Origin: Ignavibacteria bacterium
GTDB taxonomy: Bacteria; Bacteroidota; Ignavibacteria; Kapaibacteriales; Kapaibacteriaceae
NCBI GenBank assembly: GCA_015709655.1
Contig: CP054181.1
Coordinates: 79,327-143,326 of the forward strand
Direction of reading: 5' to 3'
Length of the DNA stretch: 64,000 bases
This document shows, one piece after another, positions 54,090 through 63,418 of the stretch. The stretch's first letter is position 1, and each line of letters starts with the position of its first letter. Below the pieces are notes generated by a model. The model saw only the letters and a program-made list of their open reading frames with translations, did not search any database and was not told where the DNA came from. The translations under genes and the position numbers were made by a program.

Positions 54090-55458
54090 GCTCTCTGGTA
54101 ATAAACGGTGCCAGGAAAACTGATACCAAAATACCGGCAAACATTGGTTCAACAACATGCAGGAACAGATTGTTTACCAGATGGGTAAGGAGAGCCGTTA
54201 CCATTGGCACCACAATGAGCGTCCAGTCCGGGAGATATCCACGACGGACACCTCTCCCCCTCTGCCCGGTACGTAGGGCAAGAATGAGCGGCAGCAGTAA
54301 ACCGGGTACTGCAATCGATGCAAGGAGTTCAATAAGGTTGATGATACTGGGTACGGTGATTGCCAGAACAATACTCAAGACAGAGGCAACGGATAAACCA
54401 GTAAATAATCTGAATTTTTCGGAATGGTTCTTCCAAGGCCAGAGGTCGTAGCCCACCGTGGTTGCGCTCACCAGGATGTAGCCGTCCAGCGTAGAAATAA
54501 TGGTAGCAAGCACAGATGTCAGGAATAGGCCTTTCCAGACATCTGGCAGCACCGCTTCGGCTGTCAGCAGGTAGTGCGACGCTCCATCATGGACCGGAAG
54601 GTGAGCGATTCCATACAGACCGGTTATCAGCTGAAGTATGTCAAAGACAACCCAGCATGCAACACTCCAGAACATCCCCTTACGTGCAGTACCGGGGGTT
54701 CGGGCTGCAGCAGCGCGCATAAAGAAATTGGGGTCCACAAAGGTCTGCATTGCAATGAAAAACCAGACAACAATGCCTGACCAGCCAATCGGACCTGGAA
54801 TCTCGGTAAGCTGGGCAGGTACCGAGCTTAGCAGCGAGTCTGTACCAAAGTGGAAAATACAGGCAACAGTGAGCGCAATAAATCCGGCGTACATGAGCAC
54901 GACCTGAACAACATTGGCCGCAACATCACTCCGAAGTCCGCCCTTGGCAACGATCACAACACTCACAACCGCTCCGCTCACAACACATATCCATACGTCG
55001 ATGCCTGTAATGGTATGCAGAAATACGCCAAGAGCCAGTACATAGGGTGCCGGAGAACCAATCACCAACACGGCAATGGCGGCCCATTTTGATGCCGTTA
55101 TGCCAAAACGTTTACGTATCACATCCGGTATTGAAATTATCTCTGTTGTCCGAATCCGAGACGCAAAAAAGCAGCCGTAGAGAATACCCATCACGTAATA
55201 CGGCAACCCCAGACACACCATGAACGCAATACCATTCCGAAGAATAAACTCGCCGGAACCAAGCACATTGCCATACCACGTGGCTACCAGAGAGGCAACA
55301 AAAAACGGTGCCGTAAGACTGCGCCCTGCCAGCACGTATCCAACAACCTGACCGTACGGTGACTGCCGTTGGCGTGCTGCATACAAACCTGCTGATAGCG
55401 CTGCTATCACCGGCAGGATTACCATTAACCAGCCTGCCGTATCAAGAGTGACGTTCAC
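54076..55458 (-). CDS. Sodium/solute symporter (SSF family)
   Basis: A 460-residue protein with about 12-13 membrane helices. SSF features include VLAGRSLTAPFFVASLVATWYGNVLGSGEFILRNG near the N-terminus and KGGLRSDVAANVVQ in the middle, then VSATTVGYDLWPW late in the protein (the SSF signature region). Family members take up sugars, amino acids, proline or vitamins with Na+. The genomic setting, between pgsA and rnhB, gives no clue about substrate. Confidence 0.88.
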   Translation of the reverse strand: MNVTLDTAGWLMVILPVIAALSAGLYAARQRQSPYGQVVGYVLAGRSLTAPFFVASLVATWYGNVLGSGEFILRNGIAFMVCLGLPYYVMGILYGCFFASRIRTTEIISIPDVIRKRFGITASKWAAIAVLVIGSPAPYVLALGVFLHTITGIDVWICVVSGAVVSVVIVAKGGLRSDVAANVVQVVLMYAGFIALTVACIFHFGTDSLLSSVPAQLTEIPGPIGWSGIVVWFFIAMQTFVDPNFFMRAAAARTPGTARKGMFWSVACWVVFDILQLITGLYGIAHLPVHDGASHYLLTAEAVLPDVWKGLFLTSVLATIISTLDGYILVSATTVGYDLWPWKNHSEKFRLFTGLSVASVLSIVLAITVPSIINLIELLASIAVPGLLLPLILALRTGQRGRGVRRGYLPDWTLIVVPMVTALLTHLVNNLFLHVVEPMFAGILVSVFLAPFITREHVYN

Positions 55459-56056
55459 GCACGACCCGTGTTAAAAAGGTTTTTCTGTGTTCCAAACAAT
55501 GACCATGTTGAATTATGGCCAACCGATGAGCTTCGGTACCGTAACCTTTGTGCTTATGAAAACCATATAACGGATACCGGGTATGAATTGTACTGCTCAT
55601 GATATCGTCTCTGACGGTTTTTGCAATGATTGAAGCAGCTCCAATCGAAACAGATATCGCATCGCCCCGTACAATGCATCGGTGCTCAACCTTCCAGGGT
55701 TTAAACCTGTTTCCGTCAACAATTACATAGTCAGGAACAGCAGGCTCAAGGTTATTAAGGGCATGGTGCATCGCCCGAAACGTTGCCTGTAAGATGTTGA
55801 TTGCGTCAATATCTGCGGCCTCTACCCTACCAACTCCAATCGCCAGAGCACTCTGCTGTATTGCAGTAGCTAACTCATTTCTGCGCAGTGCGGTGAGCTT
55901 CTTACTATCGGCAATTCCCACAGGGATACAGCAGGGGTCCAGAATCACTGCTGCGGCAACCACCGGTCCGGCCAGTGCTCCTCTGCCGGCTTCATCAACG
56001 CCGGCAAGTACCCTACCAGACTCCCACCATTCTGAGTCGCATGTTTCCCATTTCAT
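55442..56056 (-). CDS. rnhB: Ribonuclease HII
   Basis: A 204-residue enzyme with GVDEAGRGALAGPVVAAAV (first catalytic D-E pair), DSKKLTALRR, and the later residues in YVIVDGNRF and ASIIAKTVRDDIM. It removes RNA from RNA-DNA hybrids and single ribonucleotides from DNA. The start (MKWETCDSEWWESGRVLAGVDEAG) is 5 bases after folE and its end overlaps the symporter start by 17 bases. Confidence 0.95.
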   Translation of the reverse strand: MKWETCDSEWWESGRVLAGVDEAGRGALAGPVVAAAVILDPCCIPVGIADSKKLTALRRNELATAIQQSALAIGVGRVEAADIDAINILQATFRAMHHALNNLEPAVPDYVIVDGNRFKPWKVEHRCIVRGDAISVSIGAASIIAKTVRDDIMSSTIHTRYPLYGFHKHKGYGTEAHRLAIIQHGHCLEHRKTFLTRVVRERHS

Positions 56057-56060
56057 TTGT

Positions 56061-56714
56061 TCATTCAGCTAACTTCAAGAACTCTGTTCTCAGGGCATGG
56101 CTCGTAGCCATAAGCCCCCTGACAACACTAGTAACCATGGTGCTATGCTCGTCGGCTTCAACACCGCGGGCAACCATGCAGTAATGGCGTGCATTAATCA
56201 CAACGCCAAGAGCAAGCGGATTAAGCAGCTCAACAAGATAATCGGCAATCTGCTCACCAAGTTCTTCCTGTATCTGTCCGCGCCGGGAAAACCAGTCAAC
56301 GATACGGGTGAACTTACTCAATCCGATTACTTTATCGGTGGGGATATAGCCAATTGAACACGTCCCGGAAATCGGCTGCCAGTGGTGACTGCACACGCTC
56401 ATGACCTTGATTCCTTTTGAAATAACAAGTCCATCAACCTTTCTCCGGTTTGGGAATACCGTTATCTCAGGGGGCTTTGCAAAACGTCCGGCATAAAGTT
56501 CGCGTACCCACATCTTGGCAAGCCGTTGCGGTGTTCGCGTGCTGTTCGAATCGTTTCTGTCGATTCGTAAAATGTCGAAAATCTCAGCATATTTCTGTTC
56601 AAGCTCCCGCTGCATTTCATCCAGCTCCGCCGGACTTAACTCCAGATTACCGTTCGAATCAAAAAGGGGCCTTCCCTTGCTGTCTGCTTCAGGATATAAC
56701 TTTGAGTTATTCAT
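56061..56714 (-). CDS. folE: GTP cyclohydrolase I
   Basis: Starting at ATG 56714 the protein has 217 residues. The zinc/catalytic segment is VCSHHWQPISGTCSIGY, where most FolE proteins have CEHH; the later ARHYCMVARGVEADEHSTMVTS carries the second cysteine/histidine and substrate residues, and QIQEELGEQIADYLVE the helix before it. It converts GTP to dihydroneopterin triphosphate. It overlaps the pterin synthase gene by 8 bases, so the two probably feed queuosine, folate or a pterin cofactor. Two ARGGGGCTT words lie in this gene (56112, 56469). Confidence 0.93.
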   Translation of the reverse strand: MNNSKLYPEADSKGRPLFDSNGNLELSPAELDEMQRELEQKYAEIFDILRIDRNDSNSTRTPQRLAKMWVRELYAGRFAKPPEITVFPNRRKVDGLVISKGIKVMSVCSHHWQPISGTCSIGYIPTDKVIGLSKFTRIVDWFSRRGQIQEELGEQIADYLVELLNPLALGVVINARHYCMVARGVEADEHSTMVTSVVRGLMATSHALRTEFLKLAE

Positions 56715-57153
56715 GACTGCCACTCTCCCATGTTGTTACCTCTACCGGTTCACCCCTGTATTCGGCAGAATTTGAGTCGCTCTCATGCAAGCGGACCGAG
56801 AACAGAGTTCCGCTTGGCAGTGCATGTACAAGACGCTTCCAGAAAACCACGCATAAGTTTTCTACCGTTGGAATTACACCGCGCAGAAATTCAACATCAT
56901 AATTTAGGTGCTTGTGGTCTACATGATCCACAACCTGCTCATCAATAATCTTCTTCAGAACCTTTAAGTTGATCACATATCCTGTGGCGGGATCAGGTAA
57001 GCCGCACAATGTAACTTCCAGTACGTAATTGTGACCATGACCAAACGGATTATTGCACTTATCAAAGATGGCATCGTTCTGTTCGTCAGTAAACGTTGGG
57101 TTATACAACCGGTGTGCAGCCGAGAACATTGCCTTGCGAGTTACGTAAACCAT
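56707..57153 (-). CDS. queD: 6-pyruvoyl-tetrahydropterin synthase/QueD family
   Basis: A 148-residue protein with zinc histidines in FSAAHRLYNP and PFGHGHNYVLEV, catalytic cysteine in FDKCNNPFGHGHN, and DHVDHKHLNYD and PTVENLCVVFW further on. It takes dihydroneopterin triphosphate, product of the adjacent folE, either to 6-carboxy-tetrahydropterin for queuosine or to 6-pyruvoyl-tetrahydropterin. No other queuosine genes are in the window, so the branch is not settled. The length and CxxxHGH form match both types. Confidence 0.9.
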   Translation of the reverse strand: MVYVTRKAMFSAAHRLYNPTFTDEQNDAIFDKCNNPFGHGHNYVLEVTLCGLPDPATGYVINLKVLKKIIDEQVVDHVDHKHLNYDVEFLRGVIPTVENLCVVFWKRLVHALPSGTLFSVRLHESDSNSAEYRGEPVEVTTWESGSHE

Positions 57154-57201
57154 AAAAAGCTCTCTTCAAGTTAGATATTTGTACAGAAACTGTAAACTAC
57201 G

Positions 57202-57930
57202 ATGTTCAGGATACTTCCATATCTCCTAACCTGCTGTGCCACTGTACATTCCATTGCACATTCGCCTGCTGTTGTGACATCCAACCGTGCTTCGCACATC
57301 GTGACGATGATGGTGGAAGGCACATTATCGGCATCCGGCAACCGCTCAGTTCCGGGTGCTTCGTTTCAGGCAGAACTCGACTCAGCAGGAAATTACCTGG
57401 TCACGATGAACGGTCCGTTTGGGATTACCATGGCACGCATGTATGCAACGGCCGACAGTTTTGTGCTTGTAAATTACCTGGAGCAGCAGGTTTGGTATGG
57501 CAACCCCAACAACCCTGACCTGCTATCGGCTGCACACCTTCCGGTTTCTGCTGCAGAATTCATGATACTGCTTAAAGGCGGTGTTCCCGGTAATGTGCAG
57601 CGCTTTTCCCCAGCAAACCGTCCAGGGGAACATGTCCTGTTTGTTAGCAGGGACTCCCTGGTTACCGAGTATCTTCTGGTTGACACCACCAGGAACGTGG
57701 TCCTGCAGTATCAGCGAAAGGACACGACATCGCAGATACTGCTTGATGTTGTTTTTACAAACATCAAAATGACTGACTCGGTAGCCCTTGCTCACCACAT
57801 TGACATCGACGGAGTACGGCGGCAGCAATCTGTCTCGATAACACTAACGAACGTTAGAATAAACCAGCCCATGCCCAAGCCCCTTTCAATTTCAATCCCT
57901 CAGGCGTACCAGCGACGCTACTTTCACTAG
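57202..57930 (+). CDS. LolA-like exported protein (DUF4292-type)
   Basis: A 242-residue protein with a signal peptide (MFRILPYLLTCCATVHSIAHS) and a beta-rich body. AELDSAGNYLVTMNGPFGITMARMYATADSFVLVNYLEQQVWYG follows the LolA/DUF4292 pattern of an unclosed beta-barrel that binds lipid. Its stop is immediately followed by the lptD start (57931), which suggests an outer-membrane biogenesis role, perhaps lipoprotein or lipid handling. Weak overall similarity; the family call rests on this pattern and position. Confidence 0.65.
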   Translation: MFRILPYLLTCCATVHSIAHSPAVVTSNRASHIVTMMVEGTLSASGNRSVPGASFQAELDSAGNYLVTMNGPFGITMARMYATADSFVLVNYLEQQVWYGNPNNPDLLSAAHLPVSAAEFMILLKGGVPGNVQRFSPANRPGEHVLFVSRDSLVTEYLLVDTTRNVVLQYQRKDTTSQILLDVVFTNIKMTDSVALAHHIDIDGVRRQQSVSITLTNVRINQPMPKPLSISIPQAYQRRYFH

Positions 57931-60510
57931 ATGAATTGCATTCGCCTGCTCCTGTTGTGTATGTGCAGTGCTCCGATGTGGGCAGGTTTATTAATGCCCG
58001 CACCGCAAAATCCGGTCAGCCCACCCCAACAAGCCGACACTACCGAACAACAGACTGACACCGTCAGGCGACACGATATCGACACAATTGTGTATATCAG
58101 GGCTCGCGATACCGTACACTACCGTGCCGGAACAAAAACGATGTACCTGCGCGGCAAAAGTGTTGTTTCGTATGAGCAGCAGAAGCTCGAGGCAAATCGT
58201 ATTGACATGGATTTTGGGACCAGCACGATTACCGCTCAGCCTTCATCTGACTCGGCCGGGCGACAGGTTGGCTTCCCGGTGTTTTCCGATAACGGTCAGG
58301 AATTTGCCGGCGCACGAATGACGTACAACTTTAAAACCGGAAAAGGGAATGTTGTTTTCGGAGAAACCACAGTGGAAGGGGGCTTTTACTACGGTGACAG
58401 AATCAAGCGGGTTGGACAGAGAACTGCCTTTGTAGAAGACGGATGCTACACCACCTGTGATGCACCGAAACCTCACTTTTACTTTAACTCCCCCAAAATG
58501 AAAATTGAACTGGAAAATAAAATTTATTTAAATCCTGTAATACTGTATGTAGAAGATATTCCGGTATTTGCATTACCCTTTGGTTTGTTCTTTAGTACCG
58601 AACATGGTCGCCGCTCCGGCTTCATCATGCCATCTCCACTGGTTTCAAGCAATCGTGGCGTTGCACTGCAAAACCTTGGGTATTATTTTGCCATCAGTGA
58701 TTATTTCGACACTGAGCTTACTGCAGATATCACAACCAAGGGTGGTTTTACGCTCTACAACAGGTCGCGGTGGGCACTGCGGGATTACTTTAGCGGGAAT
58801 GCGGAGTTCAGATACGGATATACTCGGTTTAACACTGATAGTCCGTACCAGATGAACCTTGGAATCTCAGTCAATCACAGCCAGCAGTTGCGTCCAATGG
58901 AAAACATCGCTGTTAACGTACTTCTCACCTCACAGAAGTATTATCAAAATACGTCGTTTAATCCATACGACCGATTACAGCAAATTGCACGGTCAACAGC
59001 ATCCTACCAGCGCTCGTTTTTTAATGGTACGACGCTGAACCTGAACATGGTCCGTGACGAAAACATGGTTAACGGTTCCGTAACCAACTCACCCACGGTA
59101 AACCTTTCAATACCACAGTGGTTTCCATTACGCTCCCTGAAAAACACTGCAAACTGGCTTGCCGATGTAAGCGTCCAATATCGCGTGGTAGGCAGATACT
59201 TCCAGAGCTCACTGAGGACCTCTGAAACCGATCCGTTTGTCAGGACTGAATACACCACCATCGAACATAGACCGGCAATTACAATCTCACCGAAGATTGG
59301 ATATTTTACCCTTCAGCCAACAATCAGCTACAGCGAAAACTGGTATGCTCAGCAGTATACACAGAGCATTAATCCGGCAGACTCAACGCTGACCATTACA
59401 CGAAGCAACGGACTATTCAGAGAGTATACCTATGGCGCCGGTGTTGCAGCCAGCACATTTCTGTATGGGATGGCTTATCCAAGGATTTTTGGTATTAGTG
59501 CCATACGGCATACCCTTCAGCCAGTCGTCGGGATTACCTATATCCCTGATCAAAGTGACTCGTCACTTGGTTTTTATGGCTACCTCACCAGCCCCATTAC
59601 AGGCAGGCAAACCCGGTATCACAGGTTTGCACCAGCAGGACAGCTTGCATCACCAGAACAGCAGGCTAACATAACGCTGAGTCTGCTCAATAAAATTAGT
59701 ATTAAACCGGAATCTGATACTGCCGACACGGTTGCTCCCCGACCGTTCGACGTGCTGACGTTTACACTTAACACCTCCTACAACCTTGCATCGGACTCGC
59801 TGCGACTTCGGCCAATTAGCTTCAGCCTGCGATCACCCGTGCTTGACGCAATTGAATTTTCAGCAGCAGGTGTTTTTAATGTCTATGACCAGGACCTTGT
59901 CCAGGATGAAGCAACCGGCAGGATGGTTTGGCGGGATGTTAACCGGTGGACAGGAGAGCGTGCAGGAGGCGGGCTAGCCAGGCTAACTAGTTTGTCGGTT
60001 CAGCTTGGTACACGTTTTAGTTCTTCAGGTGTCAACTTTGAACCGCGCAAATACCATCAGGAAAGCAGCGATACCACCCAAGACGGGGCAACGCTGCGCA
60101 ACCGGTTTGGGCAACGTCTGAACTTCCAGGAGGAAGCTATTGATTTGTTTGGAGATACGTCACCCGGTTGGCAGCCACTTACAATGCCGTGGAATATTTC
60201 GTTTTCGCTTGCTTATGCGGTAAACAAGCCAACACCTGACTACATGACCGAGTCATTATTCCTGGCGTTTCAGGGCAATCTTACGATAACACAAACGTTA
60301 TCGGTGTCGGCCATGGGAAGCTATGATATTTTAAACCACACAGTGAACAGCCCCATCATCGACATTCGGAAACAAATACACTGCTGGAATTTAAGTTTGA
60401 ACTGGGTTCCCACCGGATTCAACCGGGGCTTTTTTCTCCGTTTTTCTGCTGCTGCCCCGCAGTTGCAGGGACTTGTTATTCAGAAACAAAACACTCCTCT
60501 CTACAGGTAA
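57931..60510 (+). CDS. lptD: LPS-assembly protein LptD-like (OstA N-domain plus outer-membrane barrel)
   Basis: An 859-residue protein. A signal peptide (MNCIRLLLLCMCSAPMWAGL) leads into a Pro/Gln/Thr spacer and an OstA-like beta-jellyroll (about residues 60-190: TKTMYLRGKSVVSYEQQKLEANRIDMDF and GARMTYNFKTGKGNVVFGETTVEGGFYYG). The barrel begins after VEDIPVFALPFGLFFSTEHGRRSGFIMPS and runs to the end with alternating beta strands. LptD delivers lipopolysaccharide to the outer leaflet. The paired cysteines of gamma-proteobacterial LptD are not obvious here. Codons for Glu-Gly-Gly-Phe at 58377 carry an ARGGGGCTT word. Confidence 0.85.
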   Translation: MNCIRLLLLCMCSAPMWAGLLMPAPQNPVSPPQQADTTEQQTDTVRRHDIDTIVYIRARDTVHYRAGTKTMYLRGKSVVSYEQQKLEANRIDMDFGTSTITAQPSSDSAGRQVGFPVFSDNGQEFAGARMTYNFKTGKGNVVFGETTVEGGFYYGDRIKRVGQRTAFVEDGCYTTCDAPKPHFYFNSPKMKIELENKIYLNPVILYVEDIPVFALPFGLFFSTEHGRRSGFIMPSPLVSSNRGVALQNLGYYFAISDYFDTELTADITTKGGFTLYNRSRWALRDYFSGNAEFRYGYTRFNTDSPYQMNLGISVNHSQQLRPMENIAVNVLLTSQKYYQNTSFNPYDRLQQIARSTASYQRSFFNGTTLNLNMVRDENMVNGSVTNSPTVNLSIPQWFPLRSLKNTANWLADVSVQYRVVGRYFQSSLRTSETDPFVRTEYTTIEHRPAITISPKIGYFTLQPTISYSENWYAQQYTQSINPADSTLTITRSNGLFREYTYGAGVAASTFLYGMAYPRIFGISAIRHTLQPVVGITYIPDQSDSSLGFYGYLTSPITGRQTRYHRFAPAGQLASPEQQANITLSLLNKISIKPESDTADTVAPRPFDVLTFTLNTSYNLASDSLRLRPISFSLRSPVLDAIEFSAAGVFNVYDQDLVQDEATGRMVWRDVNRWTGERAGGGLARLTSLSVQLGTRFSSSGVNFEPRKYHQESSDTTQDGATLRNRFGQRLNFQEEAIDLFGDTSPGWQPLTMPWNISFSLAYAVNKPTPDYMTESLFLAFQGNLTITQTLSVSAMGSYDILNHTVNSPIIDIRKQIHCWNLSLNWVPTGFNRGFFLRFSAAAPQLQGLVIQKQNTPLYR

Positions 60511-60574
60511 GACCTCTCAACTGCTGTTGTTGTTTCGCTAATTTTGTTTGATATTTAAACGTAAAGCTTGAATT

Positions 60575-62407
60575 ATGTGTGGAATTGTAGGATACATCGG
60601 ACAGCAGAATGCAGCCGGCCTTCTTGTTGAAGGTTTACAAAGGATGGAATACCGCGGATACGATAGTGCCGGTATTTGTGTCGTTGACAACGGTGGGCTG
60701 TTCATTTCGAAAAAAGCCGGCAGGGTTCGTGAACTTGAGAAGACATTGAATCTCGCCGAAATCGACGGTACGGTTGGAATCGGTCATACCCGGTGGGCAA
60801 CTCACGGAGAACCAACTGACAGGAATGCTCACCCGCATACTGACCATTCGGGAAGAATTTCGCTGGTTCACAATGGAATTATCGAGAACTACCTAACCAT
60901 CAAGAAGCAGTTGGAAGGTGCGGGGCTTACATTTACTTCTGACACCGATTCGGAAGTCCTTGCCGTTTTTATTGGCATGCTGTACGAAAAGCTGGGTGAT
61001 TTGGAACTGGCCGTTCAAACAGCACTAAACGAAGTTGAAGGAACCTTCGGCCTGGTGGTTGTAAGCACCGTAGAACCTGACCTGCTGATTGCCGCACGTC
61101 GTGGCAGTCCTATGATTCTTGGCGTTGGCAAGAACGAATATATTGTTGCATCGGATGCATCAGCCATCATTGCTCATACGCGGAGTGTAATGTATTTGCA
61201 AGAAAACGAGATGGCCATTGTACGTCCCGACGGCTATGTAACCAAAACCATTAGCAATGAGCAAACCCACGGAGAAATCGAAGAGATTTCGTTCGAGTTA
61301 AACCAGCTGGAGCGAGGCGGTTTCCCACATTTCATGCTGAAGGAGATTTTTGAGCAGCCAACAACGTTTCGTGACGGCTTTCGAGGTCGGCTACAGGCAC
61401 ACGACGGAACGGTTCGGCTGGGAGGTCTGTCAGGAGTTCATGAACAGCTGCGGAATGCCCGGAGGATTATTATCACTGCATGCGGAACAAGCTGGCATGC
61501 CGCGCTTGTTGGTGAATACCTGATAGAATCACTTGCCAGAATTCCGGTTGAAGTTGAATATGCCAGTGAATTCCGGTATCGCGACCCCATCATTGAACCG
61601 GATGACGTTGTGGTTGCCATTTCGCAGAGTGGAGAAACGGCAGACACCCTGGCGGCAATCCGCGAAGCAAAAAAGCGAGGCGCAACCGTTCTTGGCATGG
61701 TAAACGTGGTTGGTTCTACCATTGCTCGCGAAACGGATGCCGGTGTGTATCTGCATGCCGGTCCTGAAATTGGCGTTGCTAGTACAAAAGCATTTACGTC
61801 ACAACTGTGCGTACTCGTTCAATTTGCACTTTTGCTGGGGAGGATGCGCAATCTGGGTATTGACGAAGGCAGGAAAATTGCACAAGCTCTTGAAGCTCTT
61901 CCCGATCAAATGCAGCAGGTACTGCAGCGCGCTGATGAGGTTGAACGAATTGCATACCTTTACAGCACAGTATCAAATTCACTGTACCTTGGTAGGGGGC
62001 TTAACTTCCCGGTAGCTCTCGAAGGCGCCCTGAAGCTGAAAGAAATTTCATACGTGCACGCAGAAGGCTACCCGGCTGCCGAAATGAAACACGGACCCAT
62101 TGCCCTTATTGATGAAAATATGCCGGTGGTTTTCATTGCCCCGCATGATGAGATCTATGACAAGGTACTGTCGGGAATCCAGGAAGTACGCGCCCGCAGA
62201 GGTAAGGTGATTGCAATTGCTACTGATGGTGATACGCTAATGCAAACTGTTGCCGATCATGTTATTTATATTCCGGAGACCTTGCCGCTCTTAACACCGG
62301 TTCTTGCATCGATTCCACTGCAGCTGTTTGCCTACTATGTTGCTGTTGCCCGCGGCTGTAATGTGGATATGCCCCGGAATTTGGCAAAAAGCGTAACCGT
62401 AGAGTAA
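60575..62407 (+). CDS. glmS: Glutamine-fructose-6-phosphate aminotransferase
   Basis: A 610-residue enzyme. The N-terminal class II amidotransferase starts MCGIVGYIGQQNAAGLLVEGL with Cys2 as nucleophile, with GIGHTRWATHGEPTDRNAHPH following. Two SIS isomerase domains show ACGTSWHAALVGEYLIE, VAISQSGETADTLAAI, VASTKAFTSQL and LKEISYVHAEGYPAAEMKHGPIALI; the end is DMPRNLAKSVTVE. GlmS makes glucosamine 6-phosphate for peptidoglycan and lipopolysaccharide. An ARGGGGCTT word is at 61994. Confidence 0.97.
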   Translation: MCGIVGYIGQQNAAGLLVEGLQRMEYRGYDSAGICVVDNGGLFISKKAGRVRELEKTLNLAEIDGTVGIGHTRWATHGEPTDRNAHPHTDHSGRISLVHNGIIENYLTIKKQLEGAGLTFTSDTDSEVLAVFIGMLYEKLGDLELAVQTALNEVEGTFGLVVVSTVEPDLLIAARRGSPMILGVGKNEYIVASDASAIIAHTRSVMYLQENEMAIVRPDGYVTKTISNEQTHGEIEEISFELNQLERGGFPHFMLKEIFEQPTTFRDGFRGRLQAHDGTVRLGGLSGVHEQLRNARRIIITACGTSWHAALVGEYLIESLARIPVEVEYASEFRYRDPIIEPDDVVVAISQSGETADTLAAIREAKKRGATVLGMVNVVGSTIARETDAGVYLHAGPEIGVASTKAFTSQLCVLVQFALLLGRMRNLGIDEGRKIAQALEALPDQMQQVLQRADEVERIAYLYSTVSNSLYLGRGLNFPVALEGALKLKEISYVHAEGYPAAEMKHGPIALIDENMPVVFIAPHDEIYDKVLSGIQEVRARRGKVIAIATDGDTLMQTVADHVIYIPETLPLLTPVLASIPLQLFAYYVAVARGCNVDMPRNLAKSVTVE

Positions 62408-62410
62408 CCG

Positions 62411-63418
62411 ATGTCTGAGGCTCCTTCGATCCCATCCGTTGTGCGAAAACTCCGCTCCGGACATCGCCGGACGCTGGCCGAGATGATCTCGGTAGTTGAA
62501 AGCTCTGCTCCATCTGATATCGAATTCGCACGAACCCTGATCGTTGAACTATCTGGTAACAAGCAATCACCTACCAGGCGAATTGCATTAAGCGGTGTTC
62601 CCGGGGTTGGAAAAAGCTCAATGATCGAAGCACTCGGCATGTATTATGTCTCTCGTGGCGATCGTGTTGCCGTGCTGACCATTGATCCTACGAGCCACCG
62701 CTCCGGTGGAAGCGTCTTGGGAGATATTGTTCGGATGCCACTTCTGAGCGCTCAGCCCAATGCCTTTATCAGATCCTCACCATCAAAACTGGAGCTTGGT
62801 GGAACCACGCGCTCTACCCGCGAAAGTATAGCCCTGTGTGAAGCTGCTGGTTTTACCGTTATTCTGGTGGAAACCGTTGGTGTTGGCCAGAGCGAAGTGA
62901 GCGTTGCCAACATGGTTGATGTATTTGTGCTGCTGGTTCTCCCAAATGCGGGCGATGATGTTCAGGGAATTAAACGCGGTATCATGGAAGTGGCTGACAT
63001 CATTGCCGTTAACAAATCAGATCTTGACAGTGCCGCTGCCCGGCGGGCTAAAAACATCCTAACGGGCGCACTGCGTTACATGCAACCGCCAGACCTGTCA
63101 TGGAATCCACCGGTTCTGTGCAGCAGCTCAGGAGTCGTACCGGATATCGCCATGCTGGTGAATGCAATTGATAACTATTTCGATCATTCACGTAATTCGG
63201 CTCTTACTGCAAAACGTAGTCGTCAGAATGCAGACTGGTTTCAATCTCTCAAGCAACAGGTTGTTTCCGACGCTATTATGAAGTCATCACTTGGGAGTGA
63301 TTTTGTTCAAACCCTGCACAATCAGGTCGGCTCGGGCACCCTTCACCCACTACAGGCCGCGGCAATCCTTTCTGAAAAACTGTTAACCTTATTTACCGGA
63401 CACCACCATGACACTTAA
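62411..63418 (+). CDS. meaB: Methylmalonyl-CoA mutase-associated GTPase
   Basis: A 335-residue G3E-family GTPase with P-loop GVPGVGKSSMIEAL, LTIDPTSHRSGGSVLGD (switch I), ETVGVGQSE (switch II) and NKSDLD (NKxD). MeaB loads and protects the adenosylcobalamin of methylmalonyl-CoA mutase. The mutase in this window is 39 kb away, unlike the usual adjacent arrangement. Starts three bases after glmS; ends overlapping the next gene by 11 bases. Confidence 0.93.
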   Translation: MSEAPSIPSVVRKLRSGHRRTLAEMISVVESSAPSDIEFARTLIVELSGNKQSPTRRIALSGVPGVGKSSMIEALGMYYVSRGDRVAVLTIDPTSHRSGGSVLGDIVRMPLLSAQPNAFIRSSPSKLELGGTTRSTRESIALCEAAGFTVILVETVGVGQSEVSVANMVDVFVLLVLPNAGDDVQGIKRGIMEVADIIAVNKSDLDSAAARRAKNILTGALRYMQPPDLSWNPPVLCSSSGVVPDIAMLVNAIDNYFDHSRNSALTAKRSRQNADWFQSLKQQVVSDAIMKSSLGSDFVQTLHNQVGSGTLHPLQAAAILSEKLLTLFTGHHHDT

